Under the pieces are notes generated by a model that had not been told where the DNA came from, made no database searches, and worked only from the letters and a program-made list of their open reading frames with translations. From NCBI GenBank assembly GCA_035934315.1, contig DASYXZ010000173.1, forward strand, positions 1 to 15,262: 15,262 nt of DNA, read 5' to 3'. This document shows positions 6,090 through 14,127 of the stretch, in pieces; position 1 is the stretch's first letter; each line of letters begins with the position of its first letter. A program made the translations under genes and the position numbers. Origin of the DNA: DASYXZ01 sp035934315 (GTDB taxonomy: Bacteria; Acidobacteriota; Terriglobia; UBA7540).

Positions 6090-7319
6090 TTAATTCCCAC
6101 CGGAGCTTTGAGGCCCGGCGACTCGAACCGTCATATTGGAAACCAGGGAGTCAGGAGGGTTCACGATCACTTGCTCGCTGCCGTTTAAGCCGGAGACGAC
6201 CTCCACTTCATTTCCAAAATCACGTCCGAGCGTCACAGGAATTAACGCCACGCGGTTGTTATTCTGAAGGGTTGCGACCTGAAGTCCCGCCGACCGGAAA
6301 ATCAGAGTGTTGACCGGCAGCATGAATGTGGAACTCCCGCCGGGAAGCTGGAGATGCATTTCCGCGTAGGCGCCCGGCAGAAGTTCTCCGGTAGGATTGG
6401 CCACGTCAAATTCGGCAAGCAGGGTGCGCGTGGCGGCGTCAATCGATTCCGCCGTCCTCACGAGTTTCCCCTGGAAGCGGCGTCCGGGAAATTCCGCCAG
6501 CGTCAAGTCCGCCATCAATCCCGGTCTGGCCACGCGCGAGTAGGTTTCCGGCACATTAACATACACTCTCATTCGATGAATCGACGCGATATGGAACAGC
6601 TCCTGGGCGGGACCGCCATTGCCGGAATTGATGAGCGCGCCAATATCGATTTTACGCGCCGTGATCACGCCATCGAAAGGCGCATAGATTTTCTGGAAAG
6701 ATTGCAAATCTTCCAGCCGCTTGACGTTTGACTGTGCGGACGCGACCATCGCTTTTTTAGCTTCAAAGTTGCCCGTGGCGTTATCCACATCCTGCCTGGC
6801 GATGGCGTCAGTCTTCAGCAGGCCCTGGTAACGAGCCGCGGTAATCTCAGCCAGGTGATAGTTGGCTTGGGCGGTGTTCAGGTCAGCGCGAGCTTGCTGG
6901 AGTTGCTGGTCAATTTCAGGCGTATCGATTTCAGCAAGCAGTTGGCCGGCCTTTACATGCGCTCCAATGTCCACGTACCAGCGCTTAAGATATCCGTTGG
7001 TGCGGGCGTAGATTGGAGAATCGGTGAACGCCTGGATGTTGGCGGGAAGCACAATGTCCTGGGACGGGGAGGCGCGCCTGGGGTGGATCACTGAAACCGT
7101 GGGGACCGCCATTGCCTGCGTTTCGCGCGTCAGCGTGGCGGAGTTTTTGCTGCGAGAGGCAATCCCCCAATAAACGATTCCGGCCACCGCGATTACGGCG
7201 ATTATCAGGATGAGGAATCCGGTAAAGCTTCGTGGGGGAACAGAGCGCGGCCTCTCCTCCCCTGGTTTGTCATCCGTGCCCGGCTCGGTTTCAAAATCAT
7301 AACCCTGGTTAACTTTCAT
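6090..7319 (-). CDS. RND efflux periplasmic adaptor (HlyD/AcrA-type membrane fusion protein)
   Basis: Links an inner-membrane RND pump to an outer-membrane channel. From the ATG at 7319 the protein has 409 residues: a hydrophilic N-terminus, one membrane anchor (about 33-53), a split lipoyl domain (about 104-134, PIYARTNGYLKRWYVDIG, and 211-230, IYAPFDGVITARKIDIG), an alpha-helical hairpin between them (about 136-205), then beta-barrel and membrane-proximal domains. I chose this start because GGAGGGG (7323-7329) stands before it; an upstream in-frame TTG at 7346 would overlap the pump's stop region and has no ribosome site. Second gene of a two-gene operon, 27 nt after the pump stop. There is no lipobox, so it is anchored by the transmembrane helix. 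Confidence 0.93.
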   Translation of the reverse strand: MKVNQGYDFETEPGTDDKPGEERPRSVPPRSFTGFLILIIAVIAVAGIVYWGIASRSKNSATLTRETQAMAVPTVSVIHPRRASPSQDIVLPANIQAFTDSPIYARTNGYLKRWYVDIGAHVKAGQLLAEIDTPEIDQQLQQARADLNTAQANYHLAEITAARYQGLLKTDAIARQDVDNATGNFEAKKAMVASAQSNVKRLEDLQSFQKIYAPFDGVITARKIDIGALINSGNGGPAQELFHIASIHRMRVYVNVPETYSRVARPGLMADLTLAEFPGRRFQGKLVRTAESIDAATRTLLAEFDVANPTGELLPGAYAEMHLQLPGGSSTFMLPVNTLIFRSAGLQVATLQNNNRVALIPVTLGRDFGNEVEVVSGLNGSEQVIVNPPDSLVSNMTVRVAGPQSSGGN

Positions 7320-7346
7320 CCACCCCTCCGCGAACAGACGCCACAA

Positions 7347-10300
7347 TCATTGGCCGGGAGCATCCGGAATCGCCGGCTGCGGCTTCGAACTCTTGCGAGC
7401 ATGCACCAATCCAAAAACGGTGGGCACAAAAATTACCGTGGCAACCGTGGCGAACATCAGGCCGCCAATTACGGCGCGCCCCAACGGCGCATTCTGCTCG
7501 CCGCCTTCTCCCATTCCCAGCGCCATGGGGACCATCCCGATGATCATGGCGAGCGCCGTCATGAGCACGGGGCGGAAGCGGGTGACGCCCGCCTCCACCG
7601 CAGCATCCCACGCGCCAATGCCCTCCTTCACCCGATCCTTGGCGAAGCTTACCACCAGAATGCTGTTGGCTGTTGCAACTCCCATGCACATGATTGATCC
7701 CGTGAGGGCAGGCACGCTGAAAGTGGTGCCGGTCACAAACAAGAGCCAGACAATTCCGGCAAGGCCCGCCGGCAACGCCGTGATGATGATGAAGGGATCC
7801 AACCAGGACTGGAAATTCACCACGATCAGAAGATAGGCAAGAATGATGGCGAATAAAAGGCCGGAGAGGAGGCCGACAAAAGACGACCGCATGGTTTCAA
7901 TCTGGCCCCTGACAATAATTTGCGAGCCGCGCGGCAGATCCTTGCGGTTCTTGTCGATGATGGAGGTAATGGCCCTCGACACGGAACCCAGATCACGACG
8001 TTGCACCGAACCGTAAATGTCAATGACGGGTTGCACGTTGTAATGCGAAATAGCGGCGGGTCCCTTGCCCCGGCTGATGGAGGCGAGGCTGCCCAGGATT
8101 TCAGGATGAGCGCCGCCCGGCCCCGTTAACGGGATATTCTCAAGGCTTTGCAGCGAGTCGATTTTGTATTGCGGCGTCTGTGCCGTCACTGAGTAGCTTA
8201 CTCCATTCTTCGGATTCAACCAGAATGTGGGCGAAGTCTGGAAGCTGCCGCTGAGTGAAATGAGCATGCTGCTGGCAATATCGCGTTGCGTAAAACCGGC
8301 TTGCCCGGCCTTGGTGCGGTCTACTACAACGTGCAGCAGAGGCTGATCGAAAGGCTGCTGAATTCGCAAATCCACCGCACCCGGAACCTGTTTGAGTTGC
8401 GTGAGCAGTTGGGCGGCGAACTGACGGTTGGCGTCCACGCTCCGCCCCACCACTTGAACGTCAAGGGGAGCGGGCAGTCCGAAATTCAGAATCTGGCCAA
8501 CCATGTCGGCGGGCAGAAAATAAAACGACACGCCGGGGAATTCCCCGGGCAGCCGCAGTCGAAGATCGTGAACGTACTTCTCCGTGGGATGATGATTCTC
8601 CGACAGGGTTGCCAATATGTCCGCGTCTCCGGGGCCGATGGGCGCTGAGTTACTATAAGTCAGGTTGATTCCGCTAAAAGGCAAACCAATATTATCGATA
8701 ACACTGGAAAGTTCCTCGGGCGGAATTTGTTGGCGAATCGCGGTCTCCACGCGGTCACAGAGCGGAGCCATTTCTTCAATGCGAGTGCCCGTCGGCGCGC
8801 GCAGATGCAATTTGAACTGGCCGCTGTCCACCGCGGGAAAGAAGTCTTCACCCACCCAGGGCACCAGCGCAAATGAAAACACGCAGGCAAGCACAAAACA
8901 GAATACGAACACGTTGCGGCGTCGAATGCAACTTTCAAGCAGCCGTCGATAGGATGCCTGAAAGCGCTCAAATGCTTTTTCAAACCCGGCTTGCAATCGG
9001 ACCAGGGGATTTCTGCTTGCGGCGGCCTGAGCCTGCAATCCCTCCTCATGAGCCTGCAACAAATACCTGGCCATGGTGGGCACCAGCGTTCGCGAGAGCA
9101 AGTAGGAGGCCAGCATCGCGAACACCACCGATTCAGCCAGGGGCACAAACAAATAGCGCGCCACACCGGTAAGAAAAAACATGGGCACGAACACAATGCA
9201 AATAACCAAAGTGGAAACCAAAGCGGGCACGGCAATTTGCTGGGCGCCGTCCAGGATGGCTGGCTCAATTTCTTTTCCCTGGGCCAGATTCCGATGGATG
9301 TTCTCAATCGTTACGGTCGCGTCGTCCACCAGAATACCGACGGCGAGCGCCAGCCCGCCCAGCGTCATAATGTTGATTGTTTCTCCCAGGGCGCTGAGAA
9401 CGATGATGGAGGTCAGGATGGAAAGCGGAATTGAGACGGCGATGATCAGCGTGCTGCGCCAGCTTCCGAGGAAAATGAGAATCATGGCGCCGGTCAGGCA
9501 CGCCGCAATCAGACCTTCCCGCAGCACGCCCTGGATGGCTGCGCGGACAAATAAGGACTGATCCGCCAGGGCGTGAATCTGAAGCTCTGGCGGGAGGCCG
9601 GCCTCAATTCCCGGAAGCATTTGTTTGACACCGGAGATGATGTCCAGCGTGGACGCGTCCCCCGTCTTTAACACCGACAGCAAGACAGCCCGTTGTCCGT
9701 CGACGCGAACAATGTTTGTTTGCGGTGGATAGCCATCGCGGACGTGAGCGACGTCGCGGATGTAAATCGTGCTGTTCCCCACATTTTTGATGGGGAGATT
9801 ATTAAGTTCTTCCACCGTCTTCGGGCTGCTGTTGAGGTCAACGTCGTACTCGAGGCCTCCAATCTTTGCCGTGCCCGCCGGAAGAATTAGATTTTGGACG
9901 CTGAGAGCATTCGTCACATCAAGCGGTGATAAGCCCTTGGACTGCAGTCCGGCCGGGTCAAGGTCCACTTCCACCTGCCGAAACTTGCCTCCGTATGGAT
10001 AGGGCACGCCGGCGCCGGGTACGGTGATGAGTTGCGTCCGAACAAAATTTACGCCGTAGTCAAATAATTGTTGTTCGGGAAGCGTGCGGCTGGAAAGCGC
10101 GAGTTGCAAAATGGGAACCGTGGAAGCGTTGTAAGTGATGACCAGCGGCGGGTTCGTTCCCGGCGGTAACTGCCGGAGCTGGGTTTGGGATATTGCCGTC
10201 ACTTGCGCGATTGCCGTGCTGATATCAGCCTTGGGCTGGAAAAAAATCTTGACCACGCCTACGCCATTCAATGATTGCGACTCAATGTGCTGGATGTCAT

Positions 10301-10526
10301 TCACCGTCGTCGTTAATGCGCGTTCGGTGGTCGTGACGATTCTGTCTGAGATTTCTCCGGCCGATAGACCGGAATAATTCCAAATTACGCTGACCACCGG
10401 AACGTTGATGTTGGGGAAAATGTCGGTGGGAGTGCGTAGGATCGCGAGCGGGCCCAGAATCAGAATAACCAGAGCCACCACGACAAAAGTGTATGGCCGC
10501 CGCAGTGCCAGTCTGACAATCCACAT
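7347..10526 (-). CDS. RND efflux pump permease, AcrB/MdtB-like superfamily member
   Basis: 1059 residues, normal length for the family, with the RND plan: TM1 at about 11-30, large periplasmic loops (about 35-335 and 570-870) and two six-helix blocks. The proton-relay aspartates are present in VGILVDDATVTIEN (Asp401, Asp402). The matching position for the relay lysine of AcrB (Lys940, in AKNAIL) is Ala953 in ATANSIL. Substrate cannot be inferred; a hydrophobe/amphiphile range is likely from similarity to the HAE1 type, while the lack of Lys is shared with other subfamilies. It precedes its adaptor in the operon, and no TolC-like gene is in the window. ATG at 10526 has AAGGG 8 nt upstream. Confidence 0.93.
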   Translation of the reverse strand: MWIVRLALRRPYTFVVVALVILILGPLAILRTPTDIFPNINVPVVSVIWNYSGLSAGEISDRIVTTTERALTTTVNDIQHIESQSLNGVGVVKIFFQPKADISTAIAQVTAISQTQLRQLPPGTNPPLVITYNASTVPILQLALSSRTLPEQQLFDYGVNFVRTQLITVPGAGVPYPYGGKFRQVEVDLDPAGLQSKGLSPLDVTNALSVQNLILPAGTAKIGGLEYDVDLNSSPKTVEELNNLPIKNVGNSTIYIRDVAHVRDGYPPQTNIVRVDGQRAVLLSVLKTGDASTLDIISGVKQMLPGIEAGLPPELQIHALADQSLFVRAAIQGVLREGLIAACLTGAMILIFLGSWRSTLIIAVSIPLSILTSIIVLSALGETINIMTLGGLALAVGILVDDATVTIENIHRNLAQGKEIEPAILDGAQQIAVPALVSTLVICIVFVPMFFLTGVARYLFVPLAESVVFAMLASYLLSRTLVPTMARYLLQAHEEGLQAQAAASRNPLVRLQAGFEKAFERFQASYRRLLESCIRRRNVFVFCFVLACVFSFALVPWVGEDFFPAVDSGQFKLHLRAPTGTRIEEMAPLCDRVETAIRQQIPPEELSSVIDNIGLPFSGINLTYSNSAPIGPGDADILATLSENHHPTEKYVHDLRLRLPGEFPGVSFYFLPADMVGQILNFGLPAPLDVQVVGRSVDANRQFAAQLLTQLKQVPGAVDLRIQQPFDQPLLHVVVDRTKAGQAGFTQRDIASSMLISLSGSFQTSPTFWLNPKNGVSYSVTAQTPQYKIDSLQSLENIPLTGPGGAHPEILGSLASISRGKGPAAISHYNVQPVIDIYGSVQRRDLGSVSRAITSIIDKNRKDLPRGSQIIVRGQIETMRSSFVGLLSGLLFAIILAYLLIVVNFQSWLDPFIIITALPAGLAGIVWLLFVTGTTFSVPALTGSIMCMGVATANSILVVSFAKDRVKEGIGAWDAAVEAGVTRFRPVLMTALAMIIGMVPMALGMGEGGEQNAPLGRAVIGGLMFATVATVIFVPTVFGLVHARKSSKPQPAIPDAPGQ

Positions 10527-10569
10527 AAGGCAGACCCTTCGTCGTGAAGAATCACGGAATAAAGGCCGG

Positions 10570-10600
10570 AATAAAAGTTAACGTCTTGTGCTTGACAAGC
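10570..10600 (-). promoter_or_regulatory. Possible promoter with palindrome for the efflux operon
   Basis: On the minus strand TTGTCA (10593-10598) and TTTATT (10570-10575) are 17 nt apart. The -35 box sits within the palindrome GCTTGACAAGC (10590-10600), a possible operator. The -10 match is only 4 of 6, so this is tentative. No regulator gene is adjacent. Confidence 0.35.
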
Positions 10601-10679
10601 GATTCTCCAAACTGGAAATTGGAACAAGCTTTTCTAATATATCACCTGAAATAAAACACGGCGTTCAAAATTAAAGCTC

Positions 10680-10892
10680 ATGAGAAAACCCATGCGGAAC
10701 TTCAACATGATGTTCAGTGACGGGACCGGCGCCCTGTTGCCTGGACCCGTTCTGGCGCCAGCGGCCGGCAAGACGGAGTTCGTCGCCTGGCAGGCTTCAT
10801 CGCGAGGAGGGCTCGTTCGCGTGCGGTTGGAAGGTGAACGGGTAATTCTGGGAGGTCAGGGCGTTGCCGTGCTGCGCGGGGAACTCGCGTGA
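10680..10892 (+). pseudogene. PhzF-family C-terminal remnant
   Basis: Residues 30-69 of this 70-codon frame (from base 10767) read like the C-terminal end of PhzF/YddE isomerase-like proteins: GKTEFVAWQASSRGG, then VRVRLEGERVILGGQGVAVL and RGEL. Full family members are about 260-300 residues, so more than four fifths is missing. The first 29 codons do not resemble the family and may be unrelated sequence joined to the fragment. No ribosome site is obvious. Most likely a decayed fragment left by a rearrangement in this accessory zone. The family call rests on remembered C-terminal motifs. Confidence 0.5.
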
Positions 10893-10976
10893 ACGCGCGG
10901 CACGTTCGATCAACAATATCTGCCAGTAGCATATCAACGAAAGTTAACTGCCTTATTAACTTCCAACTTTCCGAAC

Positions 10977-11007
10977 CGCATACATGCTAAAATGCAGCAT
11001 GTATGCG
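10977..11007. promoter_or_regulatory. Perfect 12-bp inverted repeat, operator or hairpin
   Basis: CGCATACATGCT (10977-10988) and AGCATGTATGCG (10996-11007) are exact inverted copies around AAAATGC. The right arm overlaps the possible ATG (10999) of the broken gene that follows. With a TAAAAT-like -10 box across the loop (10988-10993) it could be an operator; in RNA it could hide the start codon. No clear -35 box is seen. Confidence 0.55.
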
Positions 11008-11305
11008 CCACCCGCGTTGGACCAATTGCTCTCTTACCTAAGTTGGAGGGATACAAAAGCCGCGGTGCTGATTTTTCAGTAGGAACGCGAATTTCACGGA
11101 CGTACTCAAGAAGATTGCGGCGACCGCCCCGAACCACAGGTGCTTTAAACGGACAGGCGGCAATCCCCATGAGTCCAGCTTTCGCTACGTGTTCCACCTG
11201 CCCACCGACCGAAGCCGGGAAATAATCCTCACTGTGGTCGCCTTCGACGTGCCTAAAGCCGAACACCCTTCAAGTCAGTTGCCTGGACCTGCGACTCCGA
11301 GCTGA
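10999..11305 (+). pseudogene. Frameshifted small gene of unrecognised family
   Basis: Frame one starts at ATG 10999 (or 10984) and runs as YAPPALDQLLSYLSWRD, then TKAAVLIFQ, to a TAG at 11080-11082. Skipping one base (T at 11080) lets the reading continue as RNANFTDVLKKIAATAPNH, with further SSFRYVFHLPTDRSREIIL and TVVAFDVP, to TGA at 11303. The joined text (about 100 residues) is coherent, with alternating hydrophobic strands and D/R positions, and resembles a domain I have seen at the C-terminus of bacterial proteins but cannot name. It may also be shortened at the 5' end. Either a real frameshift in a decaying gene or a single-base sequence error. Bases 11306-11464 hold nothing I recognise. 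Confidence 0.5.
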
Positions 11306-11464
11306 TAGCGCTGACCGCCGGGATTGCGGTCTGCCTCTTTTCATGCGCTGTTAGATTCGTGTTCTCGGATCAGAAGGCATCCTCAACCGGCCACCCATTA
11401 GGTCGGTGCTTCGCCCGCTGCCCCGCCAGGTGGCATAGGGAGAAAACGATCAGCCGATGGGGAG

Positions 11465-11896
11465 TCAGGGTTTCGTCCCCACATCGTCCGCCCAATTAAC
11501 CGTCTGCCTCACGTCAATATGCTTCGAGCACTCTTCGAGGGTGTGGTCGTTCGTCACCAGCACGGCTCCCACGGCGGCAGCATGGGCGGCTATCAGTAGG
11601 TCCATGTTCGCCAGCGGTTTGCCGATTCGTTCCAGCGTGGCGCGGGCCTTGGCGTAGGCTCGCGCCGCGGCAGAGTCCCAAGCCAGGATGTCAATCTTGG
11701 ACAGGAACAGCTCAACGGCAGCCTCCGTGGCCGCCGAGAGCTTCCCGCGGGAGAGGCCGAAGCGGATCTCCGCCTCGGTCATCACAGAGATGCAGACGTC
11801 GTGATCCGCGCTCGCTCGCTCGAGCTTCCGGCGGGCATGCCGGGACTGACCCTTGACGATGTAGCTCACGGTGTTCGTGTCGAGCAGGTAAATCAT
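11465..11896 (-). CDS. VapC-type PIN-domain toxin ribonuclease
   Basis: 143 residues, PIN fold. The acidic metal site is complete: Asp6 in LLDTNT, Glu43 in SVMTEAEIRFG, Asp99 in ANMDLLIAAHA and Asp117 in VTNDHTL. VapC enzymes cleave specific RNAs (often initiator tRNA or rRNA) when freed from VapB. The ATG overlaps the vapB stop by 4 nt (ATGA), so the pair is translationally coupled, with antitoxin first as usual. It appears intact. Confidence 0.93.
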   Translation of the reverse strand: MIYLLDTNTVSYIVKGQSRHARRKLERASADHDVCISVMTEAEIRFGLSRGKLSAATEAAVELFLSKIDILAWDSAAARAYAKARATLERIGKPLANMDLLIAAHAAAVGAVLVTNDHTLEECSKHIDVRQTVNWADDVGTKP

Positions 11897-12135
11897 ACCG
11901 TCTCCCGCTCCTGGGGCAAGCTCCGGTCGCGGCCGGCGAAAAGGTCCTCAGGCACGCCGGCACGGTCGAGCGCGGCGAACACTTCGCTCCAGTTCGCCGG
12001 CTTGCTGGACAGAATCACGTCTCCGGTGCGCGGGTTACGGTCGATGAAAACTTCCCTGGTGTCGAACCGAAACGCAGCCGGCAGGCGCACCGCCTGACTG
12101 CGGCCATTGGTAAAAACTTTGGCTTTTTGTCGCAC
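11893..12135 (-). CDS. VapB-type antitoxin, AbrB/SpoVT fold
   Basis: 80 residues from GTG at 12135. The N-terminal QKAKVFTNGRSQAVRLPAAF is the swapped-hairpin DNA-binding domain typical of VapB; the acidic/hydrophobic C-terminal part (about 45-75, WSEVFAALDRAGVPEDLFAG) would bind VapC. I prefer GTG because AAGGAGGG (12143-12150) lies 7 nt before it and the protein then begins like known VapB proteins; a longer frame reaches 12252 but runs through the promoter. VapB neutralises VapC and, with it, represses its own promoter. Confidence 0.9.
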   Translation of the reverse strand: MRQKAKVFTNGRSQAVRLPAAFRFDTREVFIDRNPRTGDVILSSKPANWSEVFAALDRAGVPEDLFAGRDRSLPQERETV

Positions 12136-12155
12136 GATCAATCCCTCCTTTGCAG

Positions 12156-12195
12156 TGATATATACCATGATATACATCAAGGCTCTGAACGTCAA
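12156..12195 (-). promoter_or_regulatory. vapBC promoter with overlapping operator
   Basis: On the minus strand TTGACG (12190-12195) and TATCAT (12167-12172) are 17 nt apart. A 24-bp palindrome (12156-12179, 10 of 12 pairs) covers the -10 box. VapB-VapC complexes usually bind such palindromes to repress their own operon, so this is the likely autoregulatory site. Confidence 0.6.
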
Positions 12196-12238
12196 GCCGT
12201 GGAAACATGGGGCGTGGTAGCCGCAGACTTTGAAAAGA

Positions 12239-12269
12239 GCGGAGGGAGCCATCGTTTGGCTTCCTCCGC
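12239..12269 (-). terminator. Rho-independent terminator after the dehydrogenase gene
   Basis: A 12-bp stem with one G-U pair (12239-12250 with 12258-12269) closes a 7-nt loop. On the minus strand it follows the dehydrogenase stop by about 10 nt and is followed by CTCTTTTC. It would end the msrB-msrA-dehydrogenase transcripts before they enter the vapBC promoter. Confidence 0.65.
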
Positions 12270-12278
12270 GCCATCAAT

Positions 12279-13166
12279 TCAATCAATCGGTTTTAGTCCG
12301 GCGTTTTCCGCGGCCAGCCGCGCGATGGTGGCCCAGTCTGCATCCTGCTTGCCCTGAGCCATCAGCGTGATGAAGTGGTCGCGAACCAGGCTGGCGAGCG
12401 GCATGGGCACGGAAGCAGACTCTGCGGCGGCGAGGACCAGCCGCACGTCTTTTAATCCCAGCGGAACTTTAAAGCCCACCGGCTCGTATTTATCATCGGC
12501 GATCAACTTGCCGTAGGTTTTATGCACGGGCGCGGTAAATAACGAACTGGTTAAGAAATCCAAAAACTGGTGTGGATTTACGCCGTATTTGCGCAGCAGC
12601 GCGAAGGCTTCGCCCAAACTTTCGATGGTTGATGCAATCAAGAAGTTTCCACCGAGCTTGATGACATTCGCCACGGGAGCGTCTTCGCCCATCGCAAAAG
12701 TGCGTTGCCCCATTGCATCGAAGAGCGGCTGACATTCACTGACCGCTTTTCGCGGCCCCGCGGCGACAACAAAAAGTTTCGCCGCCACAGCAGCTTCGGG
12801 CCTTCCAAAGACCGGCGCCGAAACGTACGATTGTCCGCGTATCGCATGAGCATCGGCCAGGCGCTTCGACAACGCCACACTGATGGTGCTCATGGAAATG
12901 TGGGTTGCGCCCCGCCCCAGAACTTCCAGAACTTTGCCCGCCCCGAAGACCATGTCCTCCAGCGCCGGATCGTCAGCCACCATGGTGACCAATACAGGCG
13001 CGGCCGCGGCGTCAGCGGGTGACGCGGCCACCAGGGCGCCTTCGGCTTGCAGCGAGTCCGCCCGGCTTCGAGTTCGGTTATAAACCACCAGCTCGTGGCC
13101 TGCCTTCAATAAATTCCGTGCCATCGGCTGGCCCATATTGCCAAGGCCGATCCATCCAACTTTCAT
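12279..13166 (-). CDS. NAD(P)-dependent beta-hydroxyacid dehydrogenase (3-hydroxyisobutyrate dehydrogenase family)
   Basis: 295 residues, usual length. The N-terminal Rossmann domain has VGWIGLGNMGQPMARNL (3-19; Gly7, Gly9, Gly12). Arg31 and Arg33 in NRTRSRA after the second strand favour NADP over NAD. Substrate-binding region: MSTISVALS (92-100) and APVFGRPEAA (117-126). The catalytic lysine is Lys170 in IKLGGNFL, with Asn174. The C-terminal all-helical domain is complete. Family members reduce or oxidise short beta-hydroxyacids or aldehydes (3-hydroxyisobutyrate, tartronate semialdehyde, glyoxylate/succinic semialdehyde); the exact substrate is not readable. ATG start with GGAGGG at 13174-13179, 7 nt upstream. 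It follows msrA after 163 nt, so it may have its own promoter; the GGCGG/CCGCC hairpin there is weak. Confidence 0.92.
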   Translation of the reverse strand: MKVGWIGLGNMGQPMARNLLKAGHELVVYNRTRSRADSLQAEGALVAASPADAAAAPVLVTMVADDPALEDMVFGAGKVLEVLGRGATHISMSTISVALSKRLADAHAIRGQSYVSAPVFGRPEAAVAAKLFVVAAGPRKAVSECQPLFDAMGQRTFAMGEDAPVANVIKLGGNFLIASTIESLGEAFALLRKYGVNPHQFLDFLTSSLFTAPVHKTYGKLIADDKYEPVGFKVPLGLKDVRLVLAAAESASVPMPLASLVRDHFITLMAQGKQDADWATIARLAAENAGLKPID

Positions 13167-13329
13167 TCGTTATCCCTCCGTAGAATTTTAATCGTGTCGC
13201 GGCGCCGCCATCCGTTCACTTTGTTCAGCACAAGTTCTGGCGGTGAACTCCGCCCGCGAATCTCAACGGGCAGGATGCTCGTGCCACGCGGAATTGGCGC
13301 GCCTGGCTCATTCAGAAATGGGCTGTCGG

Positions 13330-14007
13330 TTATTTCCTGTAGAGATCAGGGAACTCCTTTTTGAGCGCTCGCAGCTTGGGCAGATCGTTGAACACGATAT
13401 ACGGGTAGGTGGGGTTGCGCTCCAGGAAGTCCTGGTGATAATCTTCCGCTGGGAAAAAAGCTTTTAAGGGAACAACCTGAGTGACAATCGGCGCAGAAAA
13501 AACTTTGGCCTTATTCAGTTGATCGATGTAAGCCAGGGCGATTTTTTTCTGGTCATCATTGGCATAGAAGATTACCGAGCGATATTGAGTTCCGGTATCA
13601 GGTCCCTGGCGGTTCAACTCAGTGGGATCCGTTGCCACGGAGAAAAAGACTCTGAGCAACTTGCTGTAGGAAACCTGTTGCGGGTCAAAGGTAACTTTTA
13701 CAGACTCGGCATGCCCCGTCGTCCCGGTGCTCACCAGCTCATATTGCGCCGTCGATGCGTTACCGCCCGAATAACCTGATACCACGCGGGAAACTCCCTT
13801 CACGTGTTTGAACACGCCGTCAACTCCCCAGAAGCAGCCTCCGGCGAAAACTGCGGTCTGCTTGCCACTGGCAGCGGGGGCAGTGGACTCGCCCGCAAAG
13901 GCAGGAATCTGTCCATGGGCGGTGGAGCAAGCCATCGCTCCCAGCACGGGAAGAATAAAAAACAATCCAGCTAAAAAATGAAAACGCCTGTTACCAAAAT
14001 TCCACAT
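13330..14007 (-). CDS. Exported peptide-methionine (S)-S-oxide reductase MsrA
   Basis: Reduces the S-epimer of methionine sulfoxide in proteins. The catalytic motif GGCFWG lies at 56-61 (Cys58), with the family blocks GYSGG, TGHAESVKVTFDP, DPTELNRQGPDTGTQYRSVI and PAEDYHQDF. 225 residues from ATG 14007, chosen because GGGAGG (14014-14019) lies 6 nt upstream and the protein then starts with a Sec signal peptide (NRR, then FLAGLFFILPVLGAMA). The cysteines are Cys27 in the signal region and Cys58 only: the C-terminal recycling cysteines of E. coli MsrA are absent, so it is a one-cysteine type. The Cys27 context is not a good lipobox. Lies 120 nt after msrB, working on the other epimer. Confidence 0.94.
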   Translation of the reverse strand: MWNFGNRRFHFLAGLFFILPVLGAMACSTAHGQIPAFAGESTAPAASGKQTAVFAGGCFWGVDGVFKHVKGVSRVVSGYSGGNASTAQYELVSTGTTGHAESVKVTFDPQQVSYSKLLRVFFSVATDPTELNRQGPDTGTQYRSVIFYANDDQKKIALAYIDQLNKAKVFSAPIVTQVVPLKAFFPAEDYHQDFLERNPTYPYIVFNDLPKLRALKKEFPDLYRK

Positions 14008-14127
14008 GGAAGGCCTCCCTGGCTTGCCGCGCTGAACGAAATAAAAGATCAAAGTCCGTTCGGTGCGCTCAAATTGTCACTGCTGCATTCTCGCAACTGA
14101 AGTCGCGGATGATTCTTCTCGTCTTCT

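Noticed and set aside
8660..9434. Several 95-215-codon frames on both strands within the RND pump gene
   Set aside because: Low-complexity Trp/Cys/Arg-rich translations opposite or out of frame with a well-conserved pump.
10934..11266. 110-codon minus-strand frame
   Set aside because: The plus strand gives a more protein-like text once one base is skipped; the minus frame has no recognisable pattern.
13926..13931. MsrA as a lipoprotein through Cys27
   Set aside because: The residues before the cysteine (GAMA) do not make a good lipobox; a plain Sec signal peptide fits better.
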